DNA from: an uncultured Clostridia bacterium
GTDB taxonomy: Bacteria; Bacillota; Clostridia; Oscillospirales; Oscillospiraceae
Reading direction: 5' to 3'
NCBI GenBank assembly: GCA_937858235.1
Contig: CALLZZ010000485.1
Span: 1 to 10,961, forward strand
DNA: 10,961 nucleotides
Part shown: positions 1-4,927 of the stretch, in pieces
How the letters are laid out: every line of letters begins with the position of its first letter
Position numbering within the stretch: position 1 is the stretch's first letter
Translations under genes and position numbers: made by a program
Notes under the pieces: model-generated
What the model was told of the DNA's origin: nothing
The model's input: only the letters and a program-made list of their open reading frames with translations
Database searches by the model: none

Positions 1-2
1 AC

Positions 3-137
3 CCTGCCACGCTGGCAAGGGATTTAAAGTATTTAAGTGAAAACGGCTTTAAGGTAATTGAGGTTCAGCCTGTTGACATGTTCCCATTTACGGTGCACGT
101 TGAGTGCGTGGTATTGATGTCAAGGGTGGAAAAGTGA
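3..137 (+). CDS. rlmD: 23S rRNA (uracil-C5)-methyltransferase RlmD/RumA type, C-terminal end (partial)
   Basis: This is the tail of a gene that enters from the left edge; 44 codons and a TGA stop are present. The translation begins PATLARDLKYLSENGF and continues through VQPVDMFPFTVHVECV to VLMSRVEK. The P-x-TLARD-L and QPVDMFP-T-HVE-V patterns are the C-terminal signature of RumA/RlmD/TrmA-type RNA uracil-C5-methyltransferases, which use S-adenosylmethionine to methylate uridines in 23S rRNA; the PVDMFP-T-HVE segment lies in the SAM-dependent methyltransferase fold. The TRAM domain, iron-sulfur cysteines and catalytic cysteine would be upstream and are not visible, so RlmD cannot be told apart from RlmCD or another paralogue. 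It appears to be an ordinary chromosomal gene and marks the left flank of the accessory region. Confidence 0.88.
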   Translation, partial: PATLARDLKYLSENGFKVIEVQPVDMFPFTVHVECVVLMSRVEK

Positions 138-146
138 GTGTGTAAA

Positions 147-168
147 AAGCCCAGTAATACTGGGACTT
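147..168. terminator. Small hairpin after rlmD, possible intrinsic terminator
   Basis: CCCAG (150-154) pairs with CTGGG (160-164) around the loop TAATA, and the stem can be extended by AAG/CTT past one bulged A. It begins 12 bases after the rlmD stop. On the + strand it is followed by only three T. On the - strand it is followed by GCTTTTT, which is a better U-tract, so it may work best against transcription coming from the right. The stem is short, hence moderate confidence. Confidence 0.45.
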
Positions 169-225
169 TCGGCGTTTGCGGGCAAAAATCCGATGTGCCG
201 AAATCGTCAAAATATCGCTTTGAGG

Positions 226-384
226 GAACAAGTCCAGAGGGCGGATTTCAGCCGCGAGTGAACGATATTGATGTCGGTGGTTCGCGTGTGAACAGGATTG
301 ATGTTTCAGGCTTTTCGGGGCCGGTGTGTGAACAGGTTGGATGTTTTTTGGAGTTTTTCTTGTGCGTGGGAACAGGTCAAGACA
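226..384 (+). repeat. Degenerate direct repeats, GTGAACAGG-TTGATGT type
   Basis: Similar 17-base words occur in the same orientation at 258-274 (GTGAACGATATTGATGT), 288-304 (GTGAACAGGATTGATGT), 328-344 (GTGAACAGGTTGGATGT) and, more degenerate, 368-384 (GGGAACAGGTCAAGACA). A fifth, weak copy with core GGGAACAAG lies near 224-232. The AAC cores are at 261, 291, 331 and 371, giving spacings of 30, 40 and 40 bases. Copies two and three match at 15 of 17 positions. Same-strand repeats at near-helical spacing resemble protein-binding arrays, such as multiple transposase sites at one end of an IS21-type element, or regulator operators. No transposase is visible nearby, so the origin is unproven. Confidence 0.55.
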
Positions 385-409
385 AATGGCATAATAGGGC
401 AATATACGT

Positions 410-431
410 GATGATTAATAGATGATTAATA
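410..431 (+). repeat. Perfect 11-bp tandem duplication GATGATTAATA
   Basis: GATGATTAATA occurs at 410-420 and again, without a gap, at 421-431. It ends just before the ribosome binding site of the WYL regulator. It could be a replication-slippage event or a two-part binding site for the regulator itself; nothing in the sequence decides between these. Confidence 0.7.
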
Positions 432-435
432 AAGG

Positions 436-442
436 AAAGGAG
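436..442 (+). promoter_or_regulatory. Ribosome binding site of the WYL regulator
   Basis: AAAGGAG is followed by eight bases and then ATG at 451, an ideal Gram-positive arrangement. This fixes the start of the regulator gene. Confidence 0.8.
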
Positions 443-450
443 CCCTGCTG

Positions 451-1359
451 ATGAAAATAGACCGCATGATTGGAATCCTTTCGATTCTGCTTCAACAGAA
501 AAAAATTACGGCGCCTTACTTGGCAGAAAAATTCGAAGTATCCCGCCGTACCATCAACAGGGATATTGAGCAGCTATGTCAGGCGGGTATTCCGCTCGTG
601 ACAACGCAGGGGCAAAATGGTGGTATATCTATTATAGATGGCTATAAGATTGACCGCACCCTGCTCACGTCTTCGGATATGCAGGCCATTTTGGCAGGAC
701 TTCGGAGTTTGGACAGCATCAGCGGTACAAATCGCTATGCCCAGCTAATGGAGAAACTTTCGGTGGGTGCTTCCAATCTGCTTACAGGTGATTCCCATAT
801 TCTGATTGATCTTTCGTCCTGGTACAAATCCTCGCTGGCTCCTAAAATCGCATTGATTCACGATGCAATAGAATATACTAAACAGATTGGCTTTACTTAT
901 TTTTCGCCCAAAGGAGAAAGTCGACGCACTATTGAGCCGTACGATTTGGTTTTTCAGTGGTCAAACTGGTATGTTTGGGGATGGTGCCTGAAACGGCAGG
1001 ATTTTCGGCTGTTCAAGCTAAACCGGATGACCGAACTTCAAAAGGGGATACACTTTGAAAAACGGGCGGTTCCCTTGCCGGACCTTTCTTCTGAAAAGGT
1101 GTTTCCACACACGTATCAAGTGAAAGCGCTGATTTCACCCGAATACAAATGGTGCTTGGTAGAGGAATTCGGTCACGACAGCTTTACTAAGCAGCCAGAT
1201 GGGAGGCTGCTTTTTTCATTTGGATTTGCAGACTGTGACAATATTTTAAGCTGGATTCTGACCTTTGGAAACGGGGCAGAATTGCTGGAACCCGTGGAAT
1301 TTCGTGAGAAATTGTATCAGCTTGGTAAAGTAATGCAGGAAAGATACCGTAATTCATGA
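451..1359 (+). CDS. YafY-type transcriptional regulator (HTH plus WYL domain)
   Basis: A 302-residue DNA-binding regulator expected to act in the cytoplasm. Residues 1-55 form a DeoR-like winged helix-turn-helix: MKIDRMIGILSILLQ, then the recognition region KFEVSRRTINRDIEQL, then the wing region QGQNGGI. Residues about 135-200 form a WYL domain, seen in the YFSPKGESRRTIEPYDLVFQ stretch and in W173-Y174-V175 of SNWYVWGWCLKRQDFRLFKL. WYL domains bind ligands, often nucleotides or nucleic acid, and switch the attached HTH. A C-terminal WCX-like extension follows. The start has an AAAGGAG eight bases upstream. The gene is 62 bases upstream of a three-gene unit on the same strand, so it most likely controls that unit and perhaps itself. 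The family is common in Clostridia; the inducer is unknown. It is full length with no sign of damage. Confidence 0.9.
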   Translation: MKIDRMIGILSILLQQKKITAPYLAEKFEVSRRTINRDIEQLCQAGIPLVTTQGQNGGISIIDGYKIDRTLLTSSDMQAILAGLRSLDSISGTNRYAQLMEKLSVGASNLLTGDSHILIDLSSWYKSSLAPKIALIHDAIEYTKQIGFTYFSPKGESRRTIEPYDLVFQWSNWYVWGWCLKRQDFRLFKLNRMTELQKGIHFEKRAVPLPDLSSEKVFPHTYQVKALISPEYKWCLVEEFGHDSFTKQPDGRLLFSFGFADCDNILSWILTFGNGAELLEPVEFREKLYQLGKVMQERYRNS

Positions 1360-1371
1360 CATACAGTTGTC
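1358..1371. promoter_or_regulatory. Candidate operator: short palindrome in the regulator-VOC gap
   Basis: GACA and TGTC flank six bases (GACATACAGTTGTC), beginning in the stop codon of the WYL regulator. The 62-base gap that follows contains A/T-rich -10-like words (TAAAAT at 1385-1390, TTTATA at 1394-1399) but no well-spaced -35. The spot is the natural place for the WYL regulator to bind and control the downstream genes. The arms are only four bases, so this is a weak call. Confidence 0.25.
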
Positions 1372-1421
1372 GTGTTTGCCGTGATAAAATGACTTTATAA
1401 AAACCACGGGAGGAACATGGA

Positions 1422-1820
1422 ATGAAATTAGATGGATTCGGGGTATTTGTAAAAGATATGGCAGCTATGATCCGTTTTTACCGGGATGTGCTGGGATTTG
1501 AAATCAAGGAATCAGAAGATACCAGCAATGTCTATTTGGAAAAGGACGGAACACTGTTTCTTTTCTATGGCAGACAGGATTTAGAAGAAATGACTGGGCG
1601 CGGATTTGGGTATGCACAAGGCGTCAACGGGCATTTTGAAATCGCACTGAGTGTAGAAAACTTTGACGCGGTGGACAAGACATTTGAGAAAATCATCGCA
1701 AAAGGTGGACAGCCTGTAATGCCGCCGACGACAGAACCTTGGGGACAACGCACCTGTTACATTACAGACCCGGAGGGAAACCTCATTGAAATTGGTTCAT
1801 TCGGAAAAGGAGATTCCTGA
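1422..1820 (+). CDS. VOC / glyoxalase-bleomycin resistance fold protein
   Basis: A 132-residue protein of the vicinal oxygen chelate superfamily. It shows the paired beta-alpha-beta-beta-beta layout: GFGVFVKDMAAMIRFYRDVLGF near residues 5-26, then a second module starting at HFEIALSVENFDAVDKTFEKI (71-91) and ending in the hallmark TCYITDPEGNLIEI (111-124). H71 and E123 sit where metal ligands of the second module are found; the first strand (FGVFV) lacks the usual histidine, so metal binding and enzymatic activity are uncertain. Members include glyoxalases, dioxygenases, fosfomycin or bleomycin resistance proteins and simple small-molecule binders; the substrate here cannot be read. GGGAGG lies eight bases before the ATG. 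It is the first gene of a coupled trio with the TfoX-domain and GyrI-like genes. Confidence 0.88.
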   Translation: MKLDGFGVFVKDMAAMIRFYRDVLGFEIKESEDTSNVYLEKDGTLFLFYGRQDLEEMTGRGFGYAQGVNGHFEIALSVENFDAVDKTFEKIIAKGGQPVMPPTTEPWGQRTCYITDPEGNLIEIGSFGKGDS

Positions 1821-2149
1821 TGGCATCGAAGCTGGAATTTGTACAGTATATCGCCGAGCAGCTGCACGACGCTGGATGCATTACCTACCGCAAAATGTTC
1901 GGCGAATATGGAATGTATTGTGACGGGAAAATATTTGCGCTGATCTGTGATGATCAGTTTTTTATAAAAATTACCGATGCGGGCCACAGGCTTTGTCCTG
2001 AACTGCGAGAGGCGGCACCTTATGAAGGGGCAAAAAATTATTTTTTAATTGAGGAGGTGGATAACCGAGATACTTTGGTCAGTCTTATAACTGTAACCTG
2101 CGCGGCGCTGCCTGAACCGAAACCGAAGAAACGGAGGAGATTGATGTGA
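1820..2149 (+). CDS. TfoX N-terminal domain protein
   Basis: A 109-residue protein built almost entirely of a TfoX/Sxy N-terminal domain. The signature YRKMFGEYGMYCDGKIFALI (residues 23-42), followed by FFIKITDAG and YEGAKNYF, is typical of these small stand-alone proteins. The C-terminus is a basic tail (PKPKKRRRLM). Full TfoX/Sxy proteins activate competence genes in gamma-proteobacteria, but the stand-alone Firmicutes proteins have no established function, and competence control should not be assumed. The ATG overlaps the stop of the VOC gene by one base (TGATG), and AAAAGGAG lies seven bases upstream inside that gene, so translation is probably coupled. The tail encodes the ribosome binding site of the next gene. 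Confidence 0.88.
   Translation: MASKLEFVQYIAEQLHDAGCITYRKMFGEYGMYCDGKIFALICDDQFFIKITDAGHRLCPELREAAPYEGAKNYFLIEEVDNRDTLVSLITVTCAALPEPKPKKRRRLM
2133..2139 (+). promoter_or_regulatory. Ribosome binding site selecting a GTG start
   Basis: GGAGGAG lies six bases before GTG at 2146. It supports the GTG as the true start of the GyrI-like gene and lies inside the coding end of the TfoX-domain gene. Confidence 0.75.
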
Positions 2150-2781
2150 AACCATTTGATTTCAAGAAAGAGTATAAAGAATTCTATATGCCTAAGAGTA
2201 AGCCGGAAATAGTAACTGTCCCGATCGCAAACTATATCGCGGTAAGAGGAAAAGGAAACCCAAATCAGGAAGGCGGTGCATATCAGCAAGCAATTGGCGT
2301 ACTGTACGCAGTTGCGTATACCCTGAAAATGAGCTATAAAGGTTCGCACAAAATAGAAGGCTTTTTTGAATATGTCGTGCCGCCGCTGGAAGGGTTCTGG
2401 TGGCAGGATAATGTCAAGGGTGTTGACTATGGAAACAAGGACTCATTTAACTGGATTTCTGTTATCCGCCTGCCAAACTTTGTTACTAAAAATGAGTTCG
2501 ATTGGGCAGTGGCTGAAGCGGCTGAAAAGAAAAAACTGGATTGCTCGAAGGCAGAATTTTTGACGCTCGATGAAGGTTTATGCGTTCAAATTATGCACAT
2601 AGGCTCGTTTGATGATGAGCCTGCCACCGTTGCCATTATGGATCAATATTTGCGTGAAAATGGATACGAAAATGATTTGACAGATACACGTTTACATCAT
2701 GAAATCTACCTTTCGGATGCCCGCAAAGTAGAACCATCAAAATGGAAAACGGTTATACGTCATCCAATTAGAAAAGTCTGA
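2146..2781 (+). CDS. GyrI-like small-molecule-binding domain protein
   Basis: A 211-residue protein that starts at GTG and overlaps the preceding stop by four bases. Recognisable features are the opening MKPFDFKKEYKEFYMPKSKP, the VPIANYIAVRGKGNPN segment (about 26-41), and the C-terminal YLRENGYENDLTDTRLHHEIYLSDARKVEPSKWKTVIRHPIRKV block. These match the GyrI-like / SAV2435-type SHS2-fold family, whose members bind cationic hydrophobic compounds or, in some cases, hydrolyse them. Aromatic residues such as GFWWQD (about 84-89) could line a ligand pocket. It is the last gene of the unit controlled by the WYL regulator, so a role in sensing, sequestering or degrading a toxic small molecule is plausible but inferred. 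It ends 14 bases before a strong terminator. Confidence 0.87.
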   Translation: MKPFDFKKEYKEFYMPKSKPEIVTVPIANYIAVRGKGNPNQEGGAYQQAIGVLYAVAYTLKMSYKGSHKIEGFFEYVVPPLEGFWWQDNVKGVDYGNKDSFNWISVIRLPNFVTKNEFDWAVAEAAEKKKLDCSKAEFLTLDEGLCVQIMHIGSFDDEPATVAIMDQYLRENGYENDLTDTRLHHEIYLSDARKVEPSKWKTVIRHPIRKV

Positions 2782-2795
2782 TATTCTATAGAAGT

Positions 2796-2840
2796 CAAGG
2801 CGCCCTACGTCAAATCTCGTAGAGCGCCTTGTCCATTTTT
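2796..2840 (+). terminator. Strong intrinsic terminator of the VOC-TfoX-GyrI unit
   Basis: CAAGGCGCCCTACG (2796-2809) pairs with CGTAGAGCGCCTTG (2818-2831) with one mismatch in 14, around an eight-base loop, followed by TCCATTTTT. The stem is long and GC-rich. On the opposite strand the hairpin is not followed by a U-tract, so it mainly serves the + strand genes, though it also sits at the 3' end of the converging recombinase relic. Confidence 0.88.
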
Positions 2841-2844
2841 ACTC

Positions 2845-3567
2845 TTATTCATCCACATCCACCTTTACGCCGGACTTGAATTCCACGACAAATTTATCCT
2901 CGTAGACGGTTACCTTTTCAATCAGCCGGCGCACCAGCGATTCATCGTATTCCGTAATTTCTGTGGGCTGATCCCGCAGAAAAGCCCCCATGTCGGCGAT
3001 GCGTTTCTTGACCTCGTTGCGGTTGGCGCTTTCCATCAGTGCCTTCTGCTTTTCGTCCCGCAGACGGTAAATCTCGTTGCCGACTTTTTCATAATCCGTG
3101 TTGGACGCGGCCAGCTTTAAAAGCTCCGCCTGCAGTTCCTTCAAGCGCTTTTCAATGTCGGCGAGCGCCCGGTCGTTCCCGTGGCTGAGGACGGTTTCAA
3201 TGTTTTTCTGCAAAACTGCAAGAAAATCGTCCTTGTCACAGATCGTCCGGTTGATGGCTTTGACCAGCACCTGCTCAAGCCGGCTCTCCGGCACGGTGCG
3301 GTTGTGGCAAGACACATTAGCGGAGGTCGTTTCCAGCCGGCTGATACACCGCCAGACAATCGACTTTTTGCCCCGATTGTACCAGTGAATTCTGCGGTAA
3401 AGTTCTCCGCATTCACCGCAGTAGACGATGTTCGACAGGCAGTGGCTGCTGCTGAACACCCGCTTTTTCCCGTTCGGGCTTTTATGAACCAGCCGCCGGC
3501 GCACCAGCTCCTCCTGTGCCTGCATGAATATCTCACGCGGAATAATGGCTTCGTGGGAGTGTTCTTC
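2845..3567 (-). pseudogene. Serine recombinase, C-terminal remnant without catalytic domain
   Basis: The reading frame is open from 3567 to the stop at 2845 and encodes only the distal half of a large serine recombinase. It begins EEHSHEAIIPREIFMQAQEE, a known internal segment of the recombinase domain, so the ATG at 3525 is an internal methionine and an in-frame TAA at 3568-3570 cuts off the rest. Numbered from that Met, C36, C39, C60 and C73 form the recombinase zinc beta-ribbon (YCGECG...WRC...SC), followed by a coiled coil at about 117-178 (EKRLKELQAELLKL) and the usual end (YDESLVRRLIEKVTVYEDKFVVEFKSGVKVDVDE). The resolvase domain with the catalytic serine is missing; the full-length family has roughly 500-550 residues. 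Recombination activity is therefore not expected. It is probably a relic of a mobile element that once lay here. Confidence 0.85.
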
Positions 3568-3625
3568 TTATGTAAATACTTTTTTGAGCGTTTCGACATG
3601 CAAGATTTGTCTCCACAGATGATAG

Positions 3626-3670
3626 AAAAAGCACCTTTCAACGATTACGTAGGCAAATCGTTAAAAGGTG
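3626..3670 (-). terminator. Intrinsic terminator for the - strand (end of the restriction operon)
   Basis: CACCTTTCAACGATT (3632-3646) and AATCGTTAAAAGGTG (3656-3670) form a 15-bp stem with one mismatch and a nine-base loop. Read on the - strand, the stem is followed by GCTTTTTCT, a proper U-tract (AAAAA at 3626-3630 on the + strand). It lies about 330 bases downstream of the Mrr-type gene and is the first clear stop for transcription of the whole operon. It also marks where the recombinase relic breaks off. Confidence 0.75.
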
Positions 3671-3769
3671 TCAAATTCATTTATCTGTAGAATATGTGCT
3701 TAATCTATAAAATTAAGTTTTTCCAGAACCCATATGATCACCCGCTTGGCTCCTGTAATGGCTTTTGCT

Positions 3770-3937
3770 TCAAGAAGCAGTACCGTCTTTGATACAACGG
3801 CAATCTGTAGTTCCCGAATAGGTAGGGCACGAAAAGGCTTGAAATAAAGGCATTTTCGTTCTGCGTGCGGAACGAAAAGCGGCTGCCCGGTGCGGGTATG
3901 AAGTCCGGATTGCTGTTTGAGTCGCTTGTGTCATCAC
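3770..3937 (-). CDS. Possible tiny hypothetical protein (55 codons)
   Basis: The start is GTG at 3937 (or the adjacent ATG at 3934), nine or twelve bases after AAAGGAGGG, and the stop is TGA at 3770-3772. The translation begins VMTQATQTAIRTSYPHRAAA and contains many R, T, S and C residues without a visible domain or membrane helix. The strong ribosome binding site is the only support; the composition does not look like a conserved protein, and the hairpin at 3853-3878 lies inside it. It is more likely a leftover start site of a damaged gene than a functional ORF. Confidence 0.2.
   Translation of the reverse strand: MMTQATQTAIRTSYPHRAAAFRSARRTKMPLFQAFSCPTYSGTTDCRCIKDGTAS
3853..3878. repeat. 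9-bp inverted repeat (hairpin)
   Basis: TTTTCGTTC (3853-3861) and GAACGAAAA (3870-3878) are perfect inverted copies around an eight-base spacer, TGCGTGCG. Neither strand has a U-tract after it, so it is not a standard terminator. It could be a protein-binding palindrome or the scar of a mobile element. Confidence 0.6.
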
Positions 3938-4003
3938 CGTTTTGCGCCCTCCTTTCTGTGCGAATTTGTGCTATCGCTGAAAAGTGTGGTAACGATAAAT
4001 GGT

Positions 4004-4921
4004 TTAATCATCCTGATACTCAGCCAGCGCATCTGTGTCAATAGCCTTTATTTCAAAGGCCTTTCGGGTCGACACGCAGAAGTTGTATTCGATCATCAGA
4101 TTAGCCAGTCGCTCGCCATCAATGAGAATGATATGATGGGTTTCCGCGTAGTCCTTTGCTTGCTGTGAAAACTTGGCGGTTGTTACAAAAAGACCGTCTC
4201 CATGTTTTCCTGCAATTGCTCCGACAAAGCTTTGAATGTCTGGTCTGCTCACTACTTTATCTAATGCCCATTCTTTTGCCTGTACATATATGAGTGAAAA
4301 GCCCAGTTTATCTTCCATGATGACACCGTCGATCCCTTCATCGCCAGAAGCGACCGTTGCATGGCTGCCATATGCTACAGTTCCGTATCCCATCTTGGAC
4401 AGGAGATCAACGACGAGCTTTTCGAATGTATAAGGTGTTATTTTCAGCACTTCGCTAAGCAAATCAGAAGCAAGACTATCGTTTATCTTCTTGTATGCAT
4501 CTTCAAGCTGATCATCGGGCGTAAGGTCTGTTGGAGCAGGAACAGCGGGTGCAGGGACGTCATTTTCCTGTGACTCTGGCACAGATGCAAAATCTACAAA
4601 GGAAGGAAATTGTTCCAAATACTTGGAATCTATCTTGTCTGGATTATCTGCAATTACTTTCTTGCCCGTATCAGTAATTACAATTGTTGCACGAGCAGGA
4701 CTGTCAAGAAGACCAGCTTTTTTAAGATAGGTCTTTGCCCAACCAACACGATTCTTAAACACAGTTTGTCTTCCACTTGGAAGCATCTCTGCAAGGTCCT
4801 CTGATGAGAGATTTAATTGCTGCGCTAATATGGCGGTGACATCTTTAATTTTGTAAACCTCACCGTCCTGTACTGCCGTCAGCAACGGCTTCATCAGTTC
4901 ATCATATTTTGGCACTGCCAT
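4004..4921 (-). CDS. mrr: Mrr-type restriction endonuclease
   Basis: A 305-residue protein, close to the length of E. coli Mrr. Residues 1-90 are the N-terminal winged-helix Mrr_N domain (MAVPKYDELMKPLLTAVQDG, RQTVFKNRVGWAKTYLKKAGLL, ITDTGKKVI). A P/D-rich linker spans about 110-140. Residues 158-285 form the PD-(D/E)XK nuclease domain: TFEKLVVDLLSKMGYG, then GDEGIDGVI with catalytic D198, then IYVQAKEW with Q214 and K216, the D...QxK variant typical of Mrr. The downstream RPDIQSFVGAIAG and GLFVTTAKFSQQAKDYA blocks also fit. Mrr-family enzymes restrict DNA with foreign base methylation (type IV). The ATG lies 6 bases after the metallopeptidase gene, and its ribosome binding site AAAGGAG is inside that gene's last codons, so it is the last gene of the hsd operon. 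All catalytic positions are intact. Confidence 0.9.
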   Translation of the reverse strand: MAVPKYDELMKPLLTAVQDGEVYKIKDVTAILAQQLNLSSEDLAEMLPSGRQTVFKNRVGWAKTYLKKAGLLDSPARATIVITDTGKKVIADNPDKIDSKYLEQFPSFVDFASVPESQENDVPAPAVPAPTDLTPDDQLEDAYKKINDSLASDLLSEVLKITPYTFEKLVVDLLSKMGYGTVAYGSHATVASGDEGIDGVIMEDKLGFSLIYVQAKEWALDKVVSRPDIQSFVGAIAGKHGDGLFVTTAKFSQQAKDYAETHHIILIDGERLANLMIEYNFCVSTRKAFEIKAIDTDALAEYQDD

Positions 4922-4927
4922 TTTTCA

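Larger units (their letters stand above)
138..450. other. Intergenic region without a convincing gene
   Basis: About 313 bases separate the methyltransferase from the WYL regulator. Reading frames are open on both strands, but their translations are rich in R, P, S and G, resemble no family I recognise, and lack a good ribosome binding site. The region holds a small hairpin just after the methyltransferase stop, a set of degenerate direct repeats, and an 11-bp tandem duplication next to the regulator's ribosome binding site. It looks like regulatory DNA or the decayed end of a mobile element rather than coding sequence. Confidence 0.6.
3671..4003. other. Junction region with no recognised gene
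   Basis: About 330 bases between the operon terminator and the Mrr-type gene. No family is recognisable in any frame. On the - strand an AAAGGAGGG at 3955-3947 precedes GTG/ATG codons at 3937 and 3934 that open a 55-codon frame ending at 3770. Another - strand frame without a start runs from the end of the Mrr gene to about 3743 and contains stretches such as NPDFIPAPGSRFSFRTQNEN. This may be a decayed gene tail. A 9-bp inverted repeat also lies here. Confidence 0.5.

Noticed and set aside
226..384. The direct repeats as a CRISPR array.
   Set aside because: The repeats are too divergent, the copies are 17 bases long with unequal spacing of 30-40 bases, and no cas gene is present.
88..402. 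A 104-codon - strand frame and an overlapping + strand frame (138-425) between rlmD and the WYL regulator.
   Set aside because: No ribosome binding site, odd composition, and both are generated by the degenerate direct repeats. The - strand frame also overlaps the 3' end of rlmD.
1820..2149. A competence regulator role for the TfoX-domain gene.
   Set aside because: Only the N-terminal TfoX domain is present and the neighbours suggest small-molecule response; competence control is known from gamma-proteobacterial full-length proteins.
3523..3525. The ATG at 3525 as the true start of a small intact protein.
   Set aside because: It is an internal methionine of the recombinase (the upstream HEAIIPREIF segment is also homologous) and no ribosome binding site precedes it.
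3181..3690. A 169-codon + strand frame across the recombinase relic and the hairpin.
   Set aside because: Most of it is the antisense of the zinc-ribbon recombinase, and its end is the terminator hairpin. No family features.
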